This document shows positions 31,391 through 32,333 of a stretch of DNA of 32,333 nucleotides, one piece after another. The translations under genes and the position numbers were made by a program. Under the pieces are notes generated by a model. That model made no database searches. It had not been told where the DNA came from and was given only the letters and a program-made list of their open reading frames with translations. Position 1 is the first letter of the stretch; each line of letters opens with the position of its first letter. The DNA comes from Chitinophagaceae bacterium (lineage in GTDB: Bacteria; Bacteroidota; Bacteroidia; Chitinophagales; Chitinophagaceae), in contig JAEUVK010000024.1 of assembly GCA_016787135.1 (NCBI GenBank), positions 1 to 32,333 on the forward strand, given 5' to 3'.

Positions 31391-32333
31391 ACAGGCATGA
31401 TTTAAAAACCATCATTTACGCAGAAAAAGCCAAAGAAGAGAATAATAAATACAAACACAAGATCTGCGTATGCTGCGGGGCAAGCTGTATTTCTTCCGGA
31501 TCGGAAGAAGTAATGAAGAAACTACAGGAAGAAATCAAAACAAGAGGGTTAGAAAATGAAGTAGAAGTGATCCCGACAGGTTGTATGGGGCCTTGTAACC
31601 AGGGGCCACTGATGAAGTTTCTCCCTGAATATAATATTTACCAGAAAGTCGATTGCTCCAATATTTCTGCTATTGTGCAAAGTCAGCTGGTGGAAAAGAA
31701 ACCGATTGAAGATCTGTTGCTATTTGCTGATTCAAGAGAGAAACCGTTCATTGATGCGCAGGAAGATCCGTTCTTTAAAAAACAACTGAAGATCGCTTTA
31801 CGTAATTGCGGCCATATCAATCCCGAGAAAATAGAAGATTATCTCGTGCATAACGGTTACCAGGCATTGGATAAGGTATTATTTGAAATGAGTCCTGAAG
31901 AGGTGATCGCTGAGATCAAACAAAGCCGCCTGCGTGGACGTGGTGGTGCAGGTTATCCGACAGGCTTCAAATGGGAGACAGTATATAAATATGTAAGTGA
32001 CCAGAAGTATGTTATCTGTAATGGCGATGAAGGTGACCCCGGCGCCTTCATGGACAGAAGTGTTTTGGAAGGGAATCCTCACCGTGTACTGGAAGGAATG
32101 GCCATTGCCGGTTATGCGGTTGGCGCCGGTAAAGGCTACGCCTATATCCGCGGCGAATATCCATTAGCGATCAAACGGTTTGAATTAGCTATCAAACAGG
32201 CGAGAAAAATGGGATTGCTGGGTAATAATATTCTCGGAACTAATTTTTCATTTGATATAGAAGTACGCATCGGCGCCGGAGCATTTGTATGCGGTGAAGA
32301 AACCGCATTGATCGCATCCATCGAAGGGAAAAG
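31387..32333 (+). CDS. nuoF: NuoF/HoxF-like FMN and NAD(P)-binding subunit with N-terminal thioredoxin-like [2Fe-2S] domain (3' partial)
   Basis: The frame is open from ATG 31387 to the window edge, 315 codons. Residues 1 to ~110 form a thioredoxin-like [2Fe-2S] domain with Cys29 and Cys34 in CVCCGASC and Cys66 and Cys70 in CMGPC; extra cysteines 27 and 30 flank the first pair. The NuoF core follows: glycine-rich GRGGAGYPTGFKW at 185-197 for NADH, NGDEGDPGAF at 212-221 for FMN, and GAGAFVCGEETAL at 296-308. The fusion is seen in HoxF/HydB/HndC-type diaphorases of soluble hydrogenases and formate dehydrogenases, not in standard complex I NuoF. The C-terminal cluster domain and the next gene are outside the window. 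The start overlaps the nuoE-like stop. Confidence 0.88.
   Translation, partial: MNRHDLKTIIYAEKAKEENNKYKHKICVCCGASCISSGSEEVMKKLQEEIKTRGLENEVEVIPTGCMGPCNQGPLMKFLPEYNIYQKVDCSNISAIVQSQLVEKKPIEDLLLFADSREKPFIDAQEDPFFKKQLKIALRNCGHINPEKIEDYLVHNGYQALDKVLFEMSPEEVIAEIKQSRLRGRGGAGYPTGFKWETVYKYVSDQKYVICNGDEGDPGAFMDRSVLEGNPHRVLEGMAIAGYAVGAGKGYAYIRGEYPLAIKRFELAIKQARKMGLLGNNILGTNFSFDIEVRIGAGAFVCGEETALIASIEGK

Overview
The window looks like a chromosomal segment of a free-living member of the Bacteroidota, probably close to the Chitinophagales. The signs are a type IX secretion (Por) sorting domain on the first protein, AT-rich upstream regions without Shine-Dalgarno sequences, promoter -7 boxes of the TAnnTTTG kind, and Bacteroidota-like protein sequences throughout. 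Most of it is energy metabolism.

Layout. (1) 1-844: tail of a large secreted protein, a strong terminator, and a small exported protein on the minus strand. (2) 948-12091: an FNR-like flavin reductase, then a complex I operon nuoA-B-C-D-H-I-J-K-L-M-N followed by a small proline-rich protein of unknown function and a terminator. The NADH-oxidising subunits NuoE, NuoF and NuoG are absent from this operon. (3) 12244-15003: pyruvate phosphate dikinase, closed by two tandem terminators. (4) 15130-19243, minus strand: a membrane-bound group 1 [NiFe] hydrogenase operon (small subunit, large subunit, cytochrome b, maturation protease). The small subunit has all six cysteines of the oxygen-tolerant type. 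(5) 19406-25516, plus strand and divergent from it: a small membrane protein with a histidine-rich N-terminus, then a complete hypA-B-F-C-D-E maturation set. (6) 25563-26012: a DUF1569/DinB-like protein. (7) 26198-28971: two PLP lyases in tandem, a tryptophanase and a tyrosine phenol-lyase, behind a leader containing a 12-codon ORF with a Trp codon and a long hairpin. (8) 29103-30461, minus strand: glutamate dehydrogenase, convergent with the lyases across a shared terminator. (9) 30881 to the right edge: a NuoE/HoxE-like protein and the start of a NuoF/HoxF-like protein with a fused thioredoxin-like [2Fe-2S] domain, possibly part of a diaphorase, formate dehydrogenase or bidirectional hydrogenase.

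How it could work together (inference). The hydrogenase would oxidise H2 at the membrane and pass electrons through its cytochrome b to the quinone pool, with the hyp genes building its metal centre. The 11-subunit complex I must take electrons from something other than a local NADH module; the FNR-like reductase next to it, ferredoxin, or the distant NuoE/NuoF-like pair are candidates. The two lyases would release pyruvate and ammonia from Trp and Tyr, which PPDK and glutamate dehydrogenase can use.

No rRNA, tRNA, CRISPR array, insertion sequence or prophage was seen. The item most worth testing is the candidate TnaC-like leader in front of the tryptophanase; the His-rich protein upstream of hypA comes next.
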